A stretch of 64,000 nucleotides of DNA from Hyphomicrobium_A sp963817485 (GTDB lineage: Bacteria > Pseudomonadota > Alphaproteobacteria > Rhizobiales > Hyphomicrobiaceae). The translations under genes and the position numbers were made by a program. The DNA lies in assembly GCA_963817485.1 (NCBI GenBank), contig CAWFOR010000005.1, positions 310,001 to 374,000 on the forward strand. Direction: 5' to 3'. A model generated the notes under the pieces. That model was not told the DNA's origin. It was given only the letters and a program-made list of their open reading frames with translations, and made no database searches. Shown in pieces: positions 42,644-52,345 of this stretch (positions are counted from its first letter, which is position 1; the number at the start of each line of letters is the position of its first letter).

Positions 42644-43035
42644 CCCCTGAATAGCCTCGCGCACTACGACCAACGTCACGCTCGCGGGCGAACTCGCCCT
42701 TGAAAGATTCCGTCGCACCGGCGGGCCGTGGCGGTCGCTCGAGGCCTCGGCCCTCTTTCTTTCGAGGTCCGGCGCCCTGCCACGTACCCTGCCCGGTGCG
42801 GACGGGCATCTATGGGATGGCATGGGAAATACTGGTCGTCAATGGTCTGTTAACCAAATCTCGTGGGCTGCCGTACCGACTTGGTTCGGCACCCCAGCAA
42901 ATCCGCTCCACAGACCCGCATTTCACCGGCTAAAAGGGCCGGTGGCCGGATTGCCACCTGGCGGCTCAAACTCGCCCAAGGCGATGCGATCGGAGCCGCT
43001 GGCGGATGCGGCGGGTTCAGAGTTCAATCGGCAAC
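42644..43035. other. divergent intergenic region upstream of the dcw cluster, 392 bp
   Basis: This region should hold the main promoter of the 21-kb minus-strand division and cell wall cluster and the promoter of the alpha/beta hydrolase gene. It is locally AT-richer around 42820-42900. No confident promoter, MraZ box or CtrA site was identified by eye. Confidence 0.5.
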
Positions 43036-43953
43036 ATGATTCGGCGTTGGCGTTCGGCGATTCTCGCGGGCTTGCTTGCGTGCTTCGGCATGCACGCGAG
43101 CGCTGCTTGGGCGGATGCCGGCTATCGAATCGCGCTCGAGGTGCCGGGGCGCCCCGTCACCGCGCTTTACGCCGAGGAGTGGGGCGATGGCCCGCCGCTG
43201 ATCCTCCTGCACGGACTCGGTGGATCGCTCTTCACCTGGCGCCACGTGGTGGCGGCGTTGGCGCGCTCGCATCATGTGATCGCGCTCGACCTCAAAGGCT
43301 TCGGGCAATCCGACAAGCCGTTCGACGAGCACTATTCCGCAGCCGACCAGGCGGACCTCGTCTCGGCCTTCATCCGCAAGCGCGGCTTAAGCGGCGTCAT
43401 CCTCGTCGGTCATTCGTTCGGCGGCGTCGTCGCACTGCGGACGGCGCGCGACTTCGCGGGCGAGCCGGGCGTGATCGCGCGCCTCGTCGTCATGGATACG
43501 CCGGCGCTGCAGCAGGATCTCTCCGACGGCGACTGGTTCTTCAGCGTGCCGGGCCTGCCCTACATGGCGATGGCGGTCACGCCGCCCGAGTTCATGACGC
43601 GCATGATGCTGAGGCTTGTCAGCGCGCCGGGCCGCGTCGTCCCTGAGAGCGACGTGCACGGCTACGCGGCACCGTTCTACGATCTCGGCAGCCGCCATGC
43701 CTTCATCGCCACCGGCCAATCGATCATCGACACGAACGGGCCGAAGATGGGCCTTGCCTACCGCCGGATCGAGCAGCCGACGCTCATCGTCTGGTGCAGG
43801 CGCGACCGCATCGTGCCGGTGGCGACCGGGCGCCGGCTCGCGCGCGTGCTGCCCAACGCGCAACTCGCCATTCTCAACAAGTGCAATCATCTTCCGCAGG
43901 ACGAGGTGCCCGGCGCCCTGCTATCGACGCTACTGCCGTTCCTCGGCCATTGA
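43036..43953 (+). CDS. secreted alpha/beta hydrolase
   Basis: The 305-residue product opens with a signal peptide (SAILAGLLACFGMHASAAWA). The hydrolase fold is clear: PLILLHGLGGSLFTWRHV (oxyanion region), VIALDLKGFGQSDKP, and the nucleophile elbow GHSFGG with Ser127. Asp near residue 257 (CRRDRIVP) and His near 285 (NKCNHLPQDE) complete the triad. The closest types are C-C bond hydrolases and esterases; substrate is unknown. The ATG at 43036 is chosen because the signal peptide starts there; a start ten codons earlier is possible. Confidence 0.85.
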   Translation: MIRRWRSAILAGLLACFGMHASAAWADAGYRIALEVPGRPVTALYAEEWGDGPPLILLHGLGGSLFTWRHVVAALARSHHVIALDLKGFGQSDKPFDEHYSAADQADLVSAFIRKRGLSGVILVGHSFGGVVALRTARDFAGEPGVIARLVVMDTPALQQDLSDGDWFFSVPGLPYMAMAVTPPEFMTRMMLRLVSAPGRVVPESDVHGYAAPFYDLGSRHAFIATGQSIIDTNGPKMGLAYRRIEQPTLIVWCRRDRIVPVATGRRLARVLPNAQLAILNKCNHLPQDEVPGALLSTLLPFLGH

Positions 43954-44026
43954 GCAAACCGGCCGGAACCGGCGGCACTATTCCGGATTCCGGCGCTTGA
44001 GCCCCAGTCATTCGAAGGAACCTTCG

Positions 44027-44431
44027 ATGCCATACGTGCGCTCGATGTGCGCCATCGGCCAGCGCGGCCAGCTCGGCCTCAACGGGCACCTGCCGTGGGA
44101 GGGCCACAAGGGTCCCGAGTACCGGGAGGACGTCGCCAATTTCTTCCGCGTGACGCGCGGCCATGTGCTGCTCGCCGGCCCGCGCACCGCGCGCGCCGTT
44201 CCCGAGTACGAGCGCCAATACATGACGGTGGTCGAGCTGCGCTCGCATATGGATCCCGAAGCGACGCTCGGCCAATTTCCCGGCCGCGTCGTCTTCATCG
44301 GCGGGGGCCCGCCCGTGTGGGACGTCTATGCCCGCTACATCCAGCACTGGGACATCACGCGGCTGCCCTACGACGGCGAGGCGGACCGATGGTTCGATCC
44401 GGCCTGGCTCGTCGCGGGCACGCGCGCTTGA
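44027..44431 (+). CDS. short dihydrofolate reductase-like protein
   Basis: The product (134 residues) begins AIGQRGQLGLNGHLPWEG, close to the N-terminal DHFR pattern, then GHVLLAGPRTARAVPEYERQ and VVFIGGGPPVWDVYARY, matching the NADPH loops and the IGG motif. It lacks the last 25-30 residues of a standard DHFR, so it may be a related oxidoreductase rather than the folate enzyme. The ATG at 44027 follows AAGGA at good spacing. It lies 73 bases downstream of the hydrolase gene on the same strand. Confidence 0.7.
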   Translation: MPYVRSMCAIGQRGQLGLNGHLPWEGHKGPEYREDVANFFRVTRGHVLLAGPRTARAVPEYERQYMTVVELRSHMDPEATLGQFPGRVVFIGGGPPVWDVYARYIQHWDITRLPYDGEADRWFDPAWLVAGTRA

Positions 44432-44443
44432 TGTAAGGACCCG

Positions 44444-44776
44444 TTAGCGGCAGCAGCGGCCGCCGTAGCCGTAGCCGTAACCCGCATAGCCGTAGCCGTA
44501 ATAGACTGCGCGGGGGTAGTAGACGGCGCGCGGATAGTAGGTGCCGGCGGGGCCGTAGACGGTGCCGCAACAGGCGCGGTAGAGCGGCCGCGGATAGTAA
44601 GCGTAGGCCGGCGGAACGACGTACACGACGGGCGGCCCGTAATAGACGCGCGGATAGAGCGGCGCGTAGTCCGCATACCAGCGGTAGCTGTGCCAGGCGG
44701 CGGCGGGACCCGCGCTCGCAGTCAGGGCCGCCAAGCCCGCCGCAGCGCCAATGATTGCCGTTAACTGCTTGCGCAT
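44444..44776 (-). CDS. secreted Tyr/Gly/Pro-rich small protein
   Basis: The ATG at 44776 (MRKQLTAIIG) has GGAG six bases upstream. A signal peptide (AAAGLAALTASAGPAAA) precedes a mature part of about 80 residues built from tyrosine, glycine and proline: PRVYYGPPVVYVVPPAYAYY, YYPRAVYYPRAVYY and YGYGYAGYGYGYGGRCCR. A CC pair occurs in the middle and another near the end. Such low-complexity envelope proteins are common in Hyphomicrobiales; no function is known. Confidence 0.75.
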   Translation of the reverse strand: MRKQLTAIIGAAAGLAALTASAGPAAAWHSYRWYADYAPLYPRVYYGPPVVYVVPPAYAYYPRPLYRACCGTVYGPAGTYYPRAVYYPRAVYYGYGYAGYGYGYGGRCCR

Positions 44777-45100
44777 GTCGATCTCCATGAACCCTCGCGC
44801 AAACGACGCTAGGCCTCAATGTTTACTGCGACCTTGCGTGCCGTAACCGCTTTTAGCGCAACACATTTTTATGGTTAACGGGCGCTCTCGGACTGCCCGA
44901 AAACGTGTCGTTCCAATGCAAACTCTATTGGCGGAGTTTCGGAATTGGAGGCTGAATTCCGTTTTTTCTAGATGCTTTTTAAATGGAGATTTCTATGCGC
45001 TTTATGATTGCGCTTTTTTGGATCGCAAATACGCCGGTTTTGACGGCGGCGGTTCCCGTGCACGAGCCAGTTTAGCCCACGCGAGGCGCGAGGGAATAAA
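44777..45100. other. AT-richer intergenic region next to rnpB, 324 bp
   Basis: Between the Tyr/Gly-rich gene and the 3' end of rnpB. It has T-rich runs (44961-44966, 44976-44980, 45007-45015) unlike its neighbours, and one possible very small gene at 44995-45075. No hairpin followed by T residues was found for rnpB transcription, which runs leftwards into this stretch. Confidence 0.5.
44995..45075 (+). CDS. possible 26-residue hydrophobic small protein
   Basis: ATGCGCTTTATG at 44995 follows TGGAG at seven-base spacing and opens a frame ending in TAG at 45073. The peptide reads RFMIALFWIANTPVLTAAVP in its main part, which is hydrophobic enough for a membrane segment or a bare signal peptide. 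There is no family support and the frame may be chance. It converges on rnpB. Confidence 0.25.
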   Translation: MRFMIALFWIANTPVLTAAVPVHEPV

Positions 45101-45514
<414 letters not shown>

Positions 45515-45625
45515 GGGGGAATAAGGGCCCGAAGGCGCCCCCCGTCAAGGGAGAACGCAACTGATCGCAACAGATGCGCTACATGACCTAAATTCGTGTG
45601 CAATTGGGGAAAACGGCGCCGCAAC

Positions 45626-47438
45626 ATGAGCAACTTGCGCCCAACGCTGATCTTCGACGGGGAGTGCGGGATCTGCCGCACCTGGGTGGACTACTGGGCC
45701 CAGCTAACGGGCGATCGCGTCGCCTACCGCCCCTACCAGGAGGCGGGGATAGATTTTCCGCAGATCCCGCTCGCCGGAGTTCAAGCGCGCCATGCAGCTC
45801 GTCCTCCCCGACGGGAGCGTCTACGCCGGCGCCGCGGCGACCTTCCGCCTACTGACCTATGCGCCGGCGCGGAGCTGGTGGTGGTGGCTCTATCGCTATC
45901 TGCCGGGTTTCGCTCCGCTGAGCGAGGCGGCGTACTCGTTTCTCTCCCAGCGACGCGGTCTGCTCGGAAACGTCACGCGCGTCCTCTGGGGTCGCACACT
46001 CGAGCCGGAGTCCTACGCGCTCGTCTCCTGGCTGTTCCTGCGCGGGCTCGGCGCGATCTATGTCGCCGCCTTCGTCTCGCTCGGCGTGCAGATCCTCGGC
46101 CTCGTCGGTCACGACGGCATCTCGCCGCTCGACCGCTACCTCCCCGCCGCGCACGGCGCCTGGGAGACGGCCGCCTACTGGCGCCTGCCGACGCTGTTCT
46201 GGCTCGACCCGAGCGACACGATGCTCGTCGCCGGTGCCTGGCTCGGCGCGGGCCTCGGCGCACTCGTGATGCTCGGCATCCTCGTGCGACCCTCGCTCAT
46301 CGCGCTGTTCGCCCTCTACCTGTCCTACACGTACGCCGGCCAGATCTTCATGAACTTCCAGTGGGACCAGCTCCTGCTGGAGAGCGGATTCCTCGCGATA
46401 TTCCTGACCGGCGGCACGCGCATCGTCGTCTGGCTCTACCGACTGCTCGTGTTCCGCTTCCTGTTTCTCGCCGGCGTCGTGAAGCTCGTCTCGGGCGACG
46501 CGACCTGGCGCAGCCTCACCGCGCTCCAATATCACTTCTGGACGCAACCGCTGCCGACGCCGCTCGCCTGGTACGCCGCGCAAGCCCCCGACTGGCTGCT
46601 CTCCGCGCTCACCGGCCTGACGCTCGTCGTCGAGCTTGCGGTCGTATTCCTGATCTTCCTGCCGCGGCGCCCGCGCGCCATCGCCGGCATCCTCGCGATG
46701 GCGTTCCAGCTCGCGATCATCGCCACCGGCAACTACAATTTCTTCAACCTGCTGACGATGCTCTTGTGCCTGTTCCTGTTCGACGACCGGCAGCTCCGCC
46801 GCATCCTCGACCCGGAGCTCGCGGCGCGCATCAAGGCGAAGGCGCCGCAGCCGGGGCGCACCGCGGCCGTGCTGGCAAGCCTCGTTGCCCTCATCGCCGT
46901 GCCGGTGGGGTTCAATCTGATCTGGACGCCGCTGGCGGGCGCTAGCCTTCCCATCGCCGGCTGGCTCACCGAGACCGTCGCGCCGTACGGCATCGTCAAC
47001 CCCTACGGCGTCTTTGCCGTCATGACGACGACGCGGCCGGAGATCGTCATCGAGGGCTCCGACGACGGGCAGACCTGGCGCGAGTACGTCTTTCCCTACA
47101 AGGCCGGCCCCACCAACCGCCCGCTCAAGTGGAACATCCCGCACCAGCCGCGGCTCGACTGGCAGCTCTGGTTTGCCGCCTTCGAGGGGGCTGCCCAGAA
47201 CCGCTGGATCGAGGGCCTGCTGTTCCGGCTGCTGCAGGGGAGCCCGCAGGTCGTCTCCCTACTCGCCGTGAACCCGTTCCCCGAGCACCCGCCGCGGTTC
47301 GTGCGCGCGCTCCTTTATGATTACCGCTTCTCGGACGCCGCCTTGCGGGCAAGCACGGGCGAGGTCTGGGTGCGCCGGCCCGAGGGCCTCTACTTCCCGC
47401 AGGTGACGCTCGAGGACTTCTCGCCGGCCGGGCGTTAG
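45626..47438 (+). CDS. DCC-type thiol oxidoreductase fused to lipase maturation factor, one frame break
   Basis: The ATG at 45626 gives PTLIFDGECGICRTWVDYW, the DCC (DUF393) motif with a CxxC pair, continuing to DFPQIPL. One extra base at 45776 shifts the frame, after which EFKRAMQLVLPDGSVYAGAA completes the DCC domain. From about residue 120 the protein has many membrane segments and the lipase maturation factor pattern (MNFQWDQLLLESGFLAIFL, FRFLFLAGVVKLVSGDATWR, NYNFFNLLTMLLCLFLFDD, then a soluble end with NPFPEHPPRFVRALLYDYRF). LMF proteins help fold secreted lipases in animals; the bacterial role is unknown, but an attached CxxC domain fits a redox-linked folding role. About 604 residues when joined. 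Confidence 0.82.
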
Positions 47439-47809
47439 CCCGCTTGGGATCCCGGCACTCGCTTCCCCTCACGTCATCCCCGCGTAGGCGGGACCCAGGA
47501 CACCGCGCAAGCCAGACTCGGCGTTCCTAACGCGGCCAAACGTCGACCTCCGTGGATGGATGACTGGGTTCCCGCCTGCGCGGGAATGACGAAAAGAACG
47601 GAATGCGCTCAGAGAGCTGCTGCTTGGTCCCAGCTCGCGCTCGGCTGCCGCCTCGCTCGGCCGGGATGAAAGGAAGGGTCGCGGCTCAAAAAGCCCAATC
47701 GGCGGGCAGCAAACCGCACGGCAGCGTCGCTTGAAATGCGCGCCCCATCAATGATAGCTGTCGCACTGAAAAGGTTATCTGAAAGCCAACGCGCGAGGAA
47801 ACGCTGCCG
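47439..47809. other. intergenic region before pckG, 371 bp
   Basis: It contains the second CGTCAT...ATGACG element (47472-47591). The remaining 218 bp before pckG should contain its promoter; no clear promoter or operator was seen. Confidence 0.5.
47472..47591. repeat. intergenic element with CGTCAT...ATGACG inverted ends, copy 2
   Basis: The left end CGTCATCCCCGCGTAGGCGG and the right end CCGCCTGCGCGGGAATGACG are near-perfect inverted copies with about 80 bp between. The ends match those of 1162-1304 closely; the interiors do not. Each end is itself a short palindrome (CCCGCGTAGGCGGG), as expected of paired REP sequences. Confidence 0.75.
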
Positions 47810-49666
47810 ATGAGTATTCTCTCCGCCTTCAAGAAGACCAACGGCCAAGGGGCTGCGGCCGAATACACGCCCTCCACGACACCGGCCACCTCCAACCCGA
47901 AGGTCCTGAAGTTCGTCGAGGAGGCGAAAGCCCTCTTCAAGCCGGAGAGTGTCGTCTGGTGCGACGGCTCCAAGGCCGAGTACCAGGCGCTCCTGAAGTC
48001 GCTGGTCGACGGCGGCACAGCGCTGTGGCTCAACCCCGAGAAGCGCCCCAACTCCATCCTCGTGCGCTCCGACCCCGCCGACGTCGCCCGCGTCGAGGAC
48101 CAGACCTACATCTGCTCCAACAACAAGGACGACGCCGGCCCGACCAACAACTGGTTCGACCCGGCCGAGATGAAGGCGACGCTGACCAAGCTCTACGACG
48201 GAGCCATGGCCGGCCGCACGATGTACGTCGTGCCCTACTCCATGGGCCCCATCGGCTCGCCCATCGCCGGCATCGGCGTGATGGTGACCGACAGCGCCTA
48301 CGCCGTCGCCAACATGCACATCATGACCCGCGTCGGCACGGACGTGTGGAAGGCGCTCGGCAACTCGGAAGACTTCGTGCGCGGCATGCACACGGTCGGC
48401 TATCCGCTGCCGACGCCGTCGACCGCGGACGTGCCCTGGCCGTGCAACAAGACGAAGTACATCTCGCACTTTCCGGAGACGCGCGAGATCTGGTCCTACG
48501 GCTCGGGCTACGGCGGCAACGCGCTGCTCGGCAAGAAGTGCCACGCGCTGCGCATCGCTAGCGTGAAGGCCCGCGACGAGGGCTGGATGGCCGAGCACAT
48601 GCTCATCCTCAAGCTGACGAACCCGGAGGGCAAGTCGAAGTTCATCGCAGCCGCCTTCCCGTCGGCGTGCGGCAAGACCAACCTCGCGATGCTCACGCCG
48701 ACCATCCCCGGCTGGAAGGCCGAGACCATCGGCGACGACATTTGCTGGATGAAGTTCGGCGCCGACGGGCGGCTCTACGCGATCAACCCGGAGACCGGCT
48801 TCTTCGGCGTCGCGCCCGGCACGTCGGACGAGAGCAACGCCAACGCGATGAAGACGCTGACGTCGAACATCATCTACTCCAACGTCGCGCTCACCGATGA
48901 CGGCGACGTGTGGTGGGAGCAGATGACGGCAAAGCCGCCTGAGCACACCGTCGACTGGATGCGCCGCTCGTGGAACCCGACCTCGGGGCGTCCGGCCGCG
49001 CACCCCAACGCCCGCTTCACCGCGCCCGCCGGCCAGTGCCCGGTGATCGCCAAGGAGTGGGAGGACCCGAAGGGCGTGCCGATCGACGCCATCCTGTTCG
49101 GCGGCCGCCGCGCGACCGTGGTGCCGCTCGTCACGGAGGCGCTCAACTGGGTGCACGGCACCTTCCTCGGCGCCATCATGGCCTCGGAGAAAACCGCCGC
49201 CGCCGCCGGCAAGATCGGCGAGCTGCGCCGCGATCCGATGGCGATGCTGCCCTTCTGCGGTTACAACATGGGCGATTACTTCGCGCACTGGCTGAAGATG
49301 GGCGAGAAGGGCGGCGCCAAGATGCCGAAGATCTTCTACGTCAACTGGTTCCGCAAAAGCCCGGAAGGCAAGTTCATGTGGCCGGGCTACGCCGAGAACA
49401 GCCGCGTGCTGAAGTGGATCTTCGACCGCTGCGACGGCAAGGCTCAGGCGACGGAGACGCCCGTCGGCAAGCTGCCGGCCGCGGGCTCGCTCGACGTCAA
49501 GGGCCTCAACGTGTCGCCCGACACGATGACCGAGCTGACCAAGGTCGACAAGGAAGGCTGGAAGGCCGAGCTGCCGATGATCAAGGAGCACTTCGCGACC
49601 TTCGGCGCCAAGCTGCCGAAGGCGCTGAGCGACGAGCTCACGGCGCTGGAGCAGCGGCTGGGCTAA
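47810..49666 (+). CDS. pckG: phosphoenolpyruvate carboxykinase, GTP type
   Basis: The enzyme decarboxylates oxaloacetate to phosphoenolpyruvate with GTP, the entry step of gluconeogenesis. The GTP-type signature FPSACGKTNLAML near residue 282 (P-loop with the reactive Cys) is clear, as are MGPIGSPIAGIGVMVTDSAY, EIWSYGSGYGGNALLGKKC, ETIGDDICWMKF, ILFGGRRATVVPL and NWFRKSPEGKFMWPGY. 618 residues, normal length and intact. Many alphaproteobacteria use the unrelated ATP-type enzyme (pckA) instead. A strong terminator follows. Confidence 0.95.
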   Translation: MSILSAFKKTNGQGAAAEYTPSTTPATSNPKVLKFVEEAKALFKPESVVWCDGSKAEYQALLKSLVDGGTALWLNPEKRPNSILVRSDPADVARVEDQTYICSNNKDDAGPTNNWFDPAEMKATLTKLYDGAMAGRTMYVVPYSMGPIGSPIAGIGVMVTDSAYAVANMHIMTRVGTDVWKALGNSEDFVRGMHTVGYPLPTPSTADVPWPCNKTKYISHFPETREIWSYGSGYGGNALLGKKCHALRIASVKARDEGWMAEHMLILKLTNPEGKSKFIAAAFPSACGKTNLAMLTPTIPGWKAETIGDDICWMKFGADGRLYAINPETGFFGVAPGTSDESNANAMKTLTSNIIYSNVALTDDGDVWWEQMTAKPPEHTVDWMRRSWNPTSGRPAAHPNARFTAPAGQCPVIAKEWEDPKGVPIDAILFGGRRATVVPLVTEALNWVHGTFLGAIMASEKTAAAAGKIGELRRDPMAMLPFCGYNMGDYFAHWLKMGEKGGAKMPKIFYVNWFRKSPEGKFMWPGYAENSRVLKWIFDRCDGKAQATETPVGKLPAAGSLDVKGLNVSPDTMTELTKVDKEGWKAELPMIKEHFATFGAKLPKALSDELTALEQRLG

Positions 49667-49696
49667 GCCTCGGCTCGGCTTTGGCTGCACGAAATC

Positions 49697-49735
49697 GAAG
49701 GCCGCGCGATCACCTCGCGCGGCCTTCCGCGTTTC
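49697..49735 (+). terminator. terminator after pckG
   Basis: GAAGGCCGCGCGA (49697-49709) and TCGCGCGGCCTTC (49715-49727) form a perfect 13-bp stem with a 5-base loop, followed by CGCGTTTC. Because the stem is preceded by GAAA on the other side and the next gene converges, it may act in both directions. Confidence 0.85.
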
Positions 49736-50087
49736 AAAACGGACCGTGCGAGGCGATGCCGTCGATGACGTCCGCCAGCGCGCGGATGCGCGTCGCATAG
49801 GTGTCGGTCAAGCAGGGGACGCTCGCCCCGCAAGCCTCTCGGGTTTTCAGCCATTCGCGCTGCGTATCTCGGAGATCCCCGCGCTGCCCCATGGCAACGA
49901 GCGAGGTCGCGATACCGAACAGCGTCGCCATGCGCGCCTCCGCCTGTCCCAGCGCGTAGGACTTGCAGATCGTCTTCTCGGCGGCGGATTTTGCCTTGGC
50001 GCAATCCAGAGGCGCGTACTCGCCTGCACTCGCGGCACCCGGTGCAAGCAGGGTCCCGGCTATGAAGGCCGCAAATAGCCAACGCAT
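49734..50087 (-). CDS. secreted LprI/DUF1311-like protein
   Basis: The ATG at 50087 (MRWLFAAFIAG) follows GGAG at eight-base spacing. A signal peptide ends near APGAASA. The mature part has the DUF1311 pattern: LDCAKAKSAAEKTICKSYAL, then REWLKTREACGASVPCLTDT and YATRIRAL, with four cysteines likely in two disulfides. The family includes the mycobacterial lysozyme inhibitor LprI, but most members are untested. 117 residues; it converges on pckG. Confidence 0.8.
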   Translation of the reverse strand: MRWLFAAFIAGTLLAPGAASAGEYAPLDCAKAKSAAEKTICKSYALGQAEARMATLFGIATSLVAMGQRGDLRDTQREWLKTREACGASVPCLTDTYATRIRALADVIDGIASHGPF

Positions 50088-50272
50088 GTGTCGCTCTCCA
50101 CTCCCCGTTTGTGCGCCTCTTTCATAGTGGTTAAGGGGGCCCCCGCCTATTGAATTGGCATGGCCCACTGCGCATCTCCACCTTTACGCGCCCGCTGCAC
50201 AGAAGCTGAGCTGGCGCTTGGCCTCTCGTTTGGCGCGGTTGGCGCTCGGACGCACGTTCCGGAGGTATGGCC

Positions 50273-51127
50273 ATGACACACTCAAAGACAGTCACCTTTG
50301 CGGATGCGGTCCCTCGGCCCGGCGTGGAATTGCGGTGGCCAGCCTCTGCCATATGGAGGCCCGGCGAACCGGCCGTTCGCGCCATCGGACTGACGGACCT
50401 GAGAGACGCGGTTGCCAAAGGCATCGAGGATTTTAACGCCGTGCCGACGCACGCGGTGTTCCTCGGCATCATCTACGCGGTGCTCGGGATCATCCTGTTC
50501 CGGCTCGCGTTTGGATACGATGTGCTGCCGCTGGTTTACCCGATGCTGGCCGGTTTCATCTTGCTCGGCCCATGTGCGGCCATCGCTCTCTATGAGCTGA
50601 GCCGACGGCGCGAGCGCGGGCTCGATGTCTCGGCAGAGCACCTCTTGGAGGTGTTTCGCTCTCCCTCCATCGGCGCCATCGTCAGGTTGGGTCTCGTGCT
50701 GCTGGCGTTATTCTTCGCGTGGCTGGTGGCCGCCAAGACCATGTACGCGCAGATCATGGGCGGCGCCGTGCCGGCTTCGCTCGGGGAGTTTTCCCACCAG
50801 GTCCTGACGACCTCGGCCGGCTGGCAGCTCATCGTTGTCGGCAACGCCGTGGGCTTTGTCTTCGCTGCCGTGGCGCTCATCATCAGCGTCGTATCGTTCC
50901 CGATGCTGGTCGACCGCAACGTCGGAGCCGCGACGGCGGTGCGCACGTCGGTGCGGGCCGTGGCTGCCAACCCATTGACGATGTCGGCATGGGGTCTCTT
51001 CGTGGTGGCCGCGTTGATCGTCGGCTCCCTGCCGCTCTTCTTCGGCCTCGCTGTGGTCTTTCCGGTGCTTGGCCACGCGACATGGCACCTCTATCGCAGG
51101 ATCGTGAGCGTCGACGACGTCATTTGA
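50273..51127 (+). CDS. DUF2189 integral membrane protein
   Basis: The ATG at 50273 (MTHSKTV) is chosen because GGAGG lies seven bases upstream; another ATG two codons earlier is too close to it. After a soluble N-terminus (LTDLRDAVAKGIEDFNAVPT) come about six membrane segments, with FGYDVLPLVYPMLAGFILLG, the DVSAEHLLEVFRSPS loop, VVSFPMLVDRNVGAATAVRT and PVLGHATWHLYRRIV. This matches DUF2189, a family of unknown function common in alphaproteobacteria. 284 residues; intact. A short stretch of its 3' end is duplicated at 53720-53748. Confidence 0.85.
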   Translation: MTHSKTVTFADAVPRPGVELRWPASAIWRPGEPAVRAIGLTDLRDAVAKGIEDFNAVPTHAVFLGIIYAVLGIILFRLAFGYDVLPLVYPMLAGFILLGPCAAIALYELSRRRERGLDVSAEHLLEVFRSPSIGAIVRLGLVLLALFFAWLVAAKTMYAQIMGGAVPASLGEFSHQVLTTSAGWQLIVVGNAVGFVFAAVALIISVVSFPMLVDRNVGAATAVRTSVRAVAANPLTMSAWGLFVVAALIVGSLPLFFGLAVVFPVLGHATWHLYRRIVSVDDVI

Positions 51128-51165
51128 TCGGTGCGCTGCGAAGGCGGGGCTGGCAAGCCATCGGC

Positions 51166-52192
51166 CTAGTGGAAAAGCGTCGACGGCAGCTCGAGATCGA
51201 GGCTGCGTTCGAGTGGAGGCGCCGCAAACCTCAGCGAGACTTCGCGTTCCGCCGCCGCTCGAGGCGATGTCGAATCTTCCGCCGATGGTGCGCGAGAAGC
51301 CTTCCAGCAAGTGGAAGCCGAGGCCTCCGCCTTTCACGGTGTTGCTCATGCCGACGCCGTTGTCCTCGACGAGCAGCCGGAAGTCGTCGCCCTCGCGCGA
51401 GAAGTCCACGAGAACCACGCCGGATTTCCGGTCGGGGAATGCGTATTTGAGCGCGTTGGTGACCAGCTCGTTGACGATGAGACCGAGCGGCACGGCTGCC
51501 GTCAGCGGGATGTCGTGGCTCTCGGCTCGGCACTCTACGGAGATGCCGCTGCGCGCGCACGCCTGCAAATCCTCGCACAGCTCCGCAACGAAGAGCTGGC
51601 TGTCGAGATTGCTATCGTCGGCGCTGGCGTTCAGCCGATTGCTCAGCCGCGCGACGACATGCACCAGCTCGCCCGCCTGCTCGAAGGCGAATTGGATCTT
51701 GGGATCCTTGGACGCATTGGCCCGCAGCCGTATCAGCGCATCGAGGGAGGCAAAGTTGTTGGCGACGCGATGCGCCATCTCGCGCAACTGCAGCGTCTTC
51801 GTGCTGCCCTCGTCCGCGAGCCGCATCGCGGTGTCGGAGAGGCCAATTAGCGTGCGATGGATCTGGTCCGCCATGAAGGAGGCCGCTGTGGCAAGGCCCG
51901 CATAGAGGCCGATCTGGACGAAGTCGCTCACATGCGTGAGCTGGAAGGTCCCCAACGGCTCGAAGAAGAACGGGCTCAACACGGACGACAGGACGACCGC
52001 GAGAATCCCCGCCGCCAGGCCGAACATGAGCGCGACGATGAAAACGCCGGCGAGGAATACCGTGAACGGGTCGCCGAAGCTCCGGGACTCGAGCGGAAGC
52101 TGGGCGACGAACCCAGCGAGGATGATGAGGATGGTGCACGCAAACTGGACCGGGAGCGGCCAGCCAGACGTTTTTCGGATCGCAGCGACCAT
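51166..52192 (-). CDS. membrane sensor histidine kinase (DUF4118 / HisKA_2), one frame break
   Basis: The ATG at 52192 follows AAGGAG at eight-base spacing. The first 110 residues form four membrane spans of the DUF4118 type also found in KdpD (LGTFQLTHVSDFVQIGLYAG). The dimerisation helix has REMAHRVANNFASLDALIRL with the phosphoacceptor His, of HisKA_2 type. The ATP-binding domain shows NELVTNALKYAFPDRKSG, EDNGVGM and GGLGFHLLEGFSRTIGGRFD. One extra base near 51242 breaks the frame after GGGTR; the proper end VSLRFAAPPLERSLDLELPS runs to a TAG at 51166. About 341 residues. No response regulator is adjacent. Confidence 0.85.
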
Positions 52193-52345
52193 AGGGGGAA
52201 CTCCTTCGCCGGTATCTGAACGCCGAATTGGCAGGCCACCCTACTGCGTTGGCCGCGCTGCATAATGCGGCGAATAAGCTGACACGGGAATGACGCGATC
52301 AATTGTCGGAAACACGCTGCAATGAAGCGCGCCGCGTTGCGCCCG

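Noticed and set aside
42830..42870. TTGACG (minus strand) as the -35 box of the dcw promoter
   Set aside because: No acceptable -10 box at 16-18 bases; alphaproteobacterial promoters are too loose to call by eye.
47609..49798. 729-residue open frame antisense to pckG, and a similar 431-residue one antisense to the LMF gene (45849-47144)
   Set aside because: Low-complexity Arg/Val/Gly translations with no motif, opposite strongly conserved genes.
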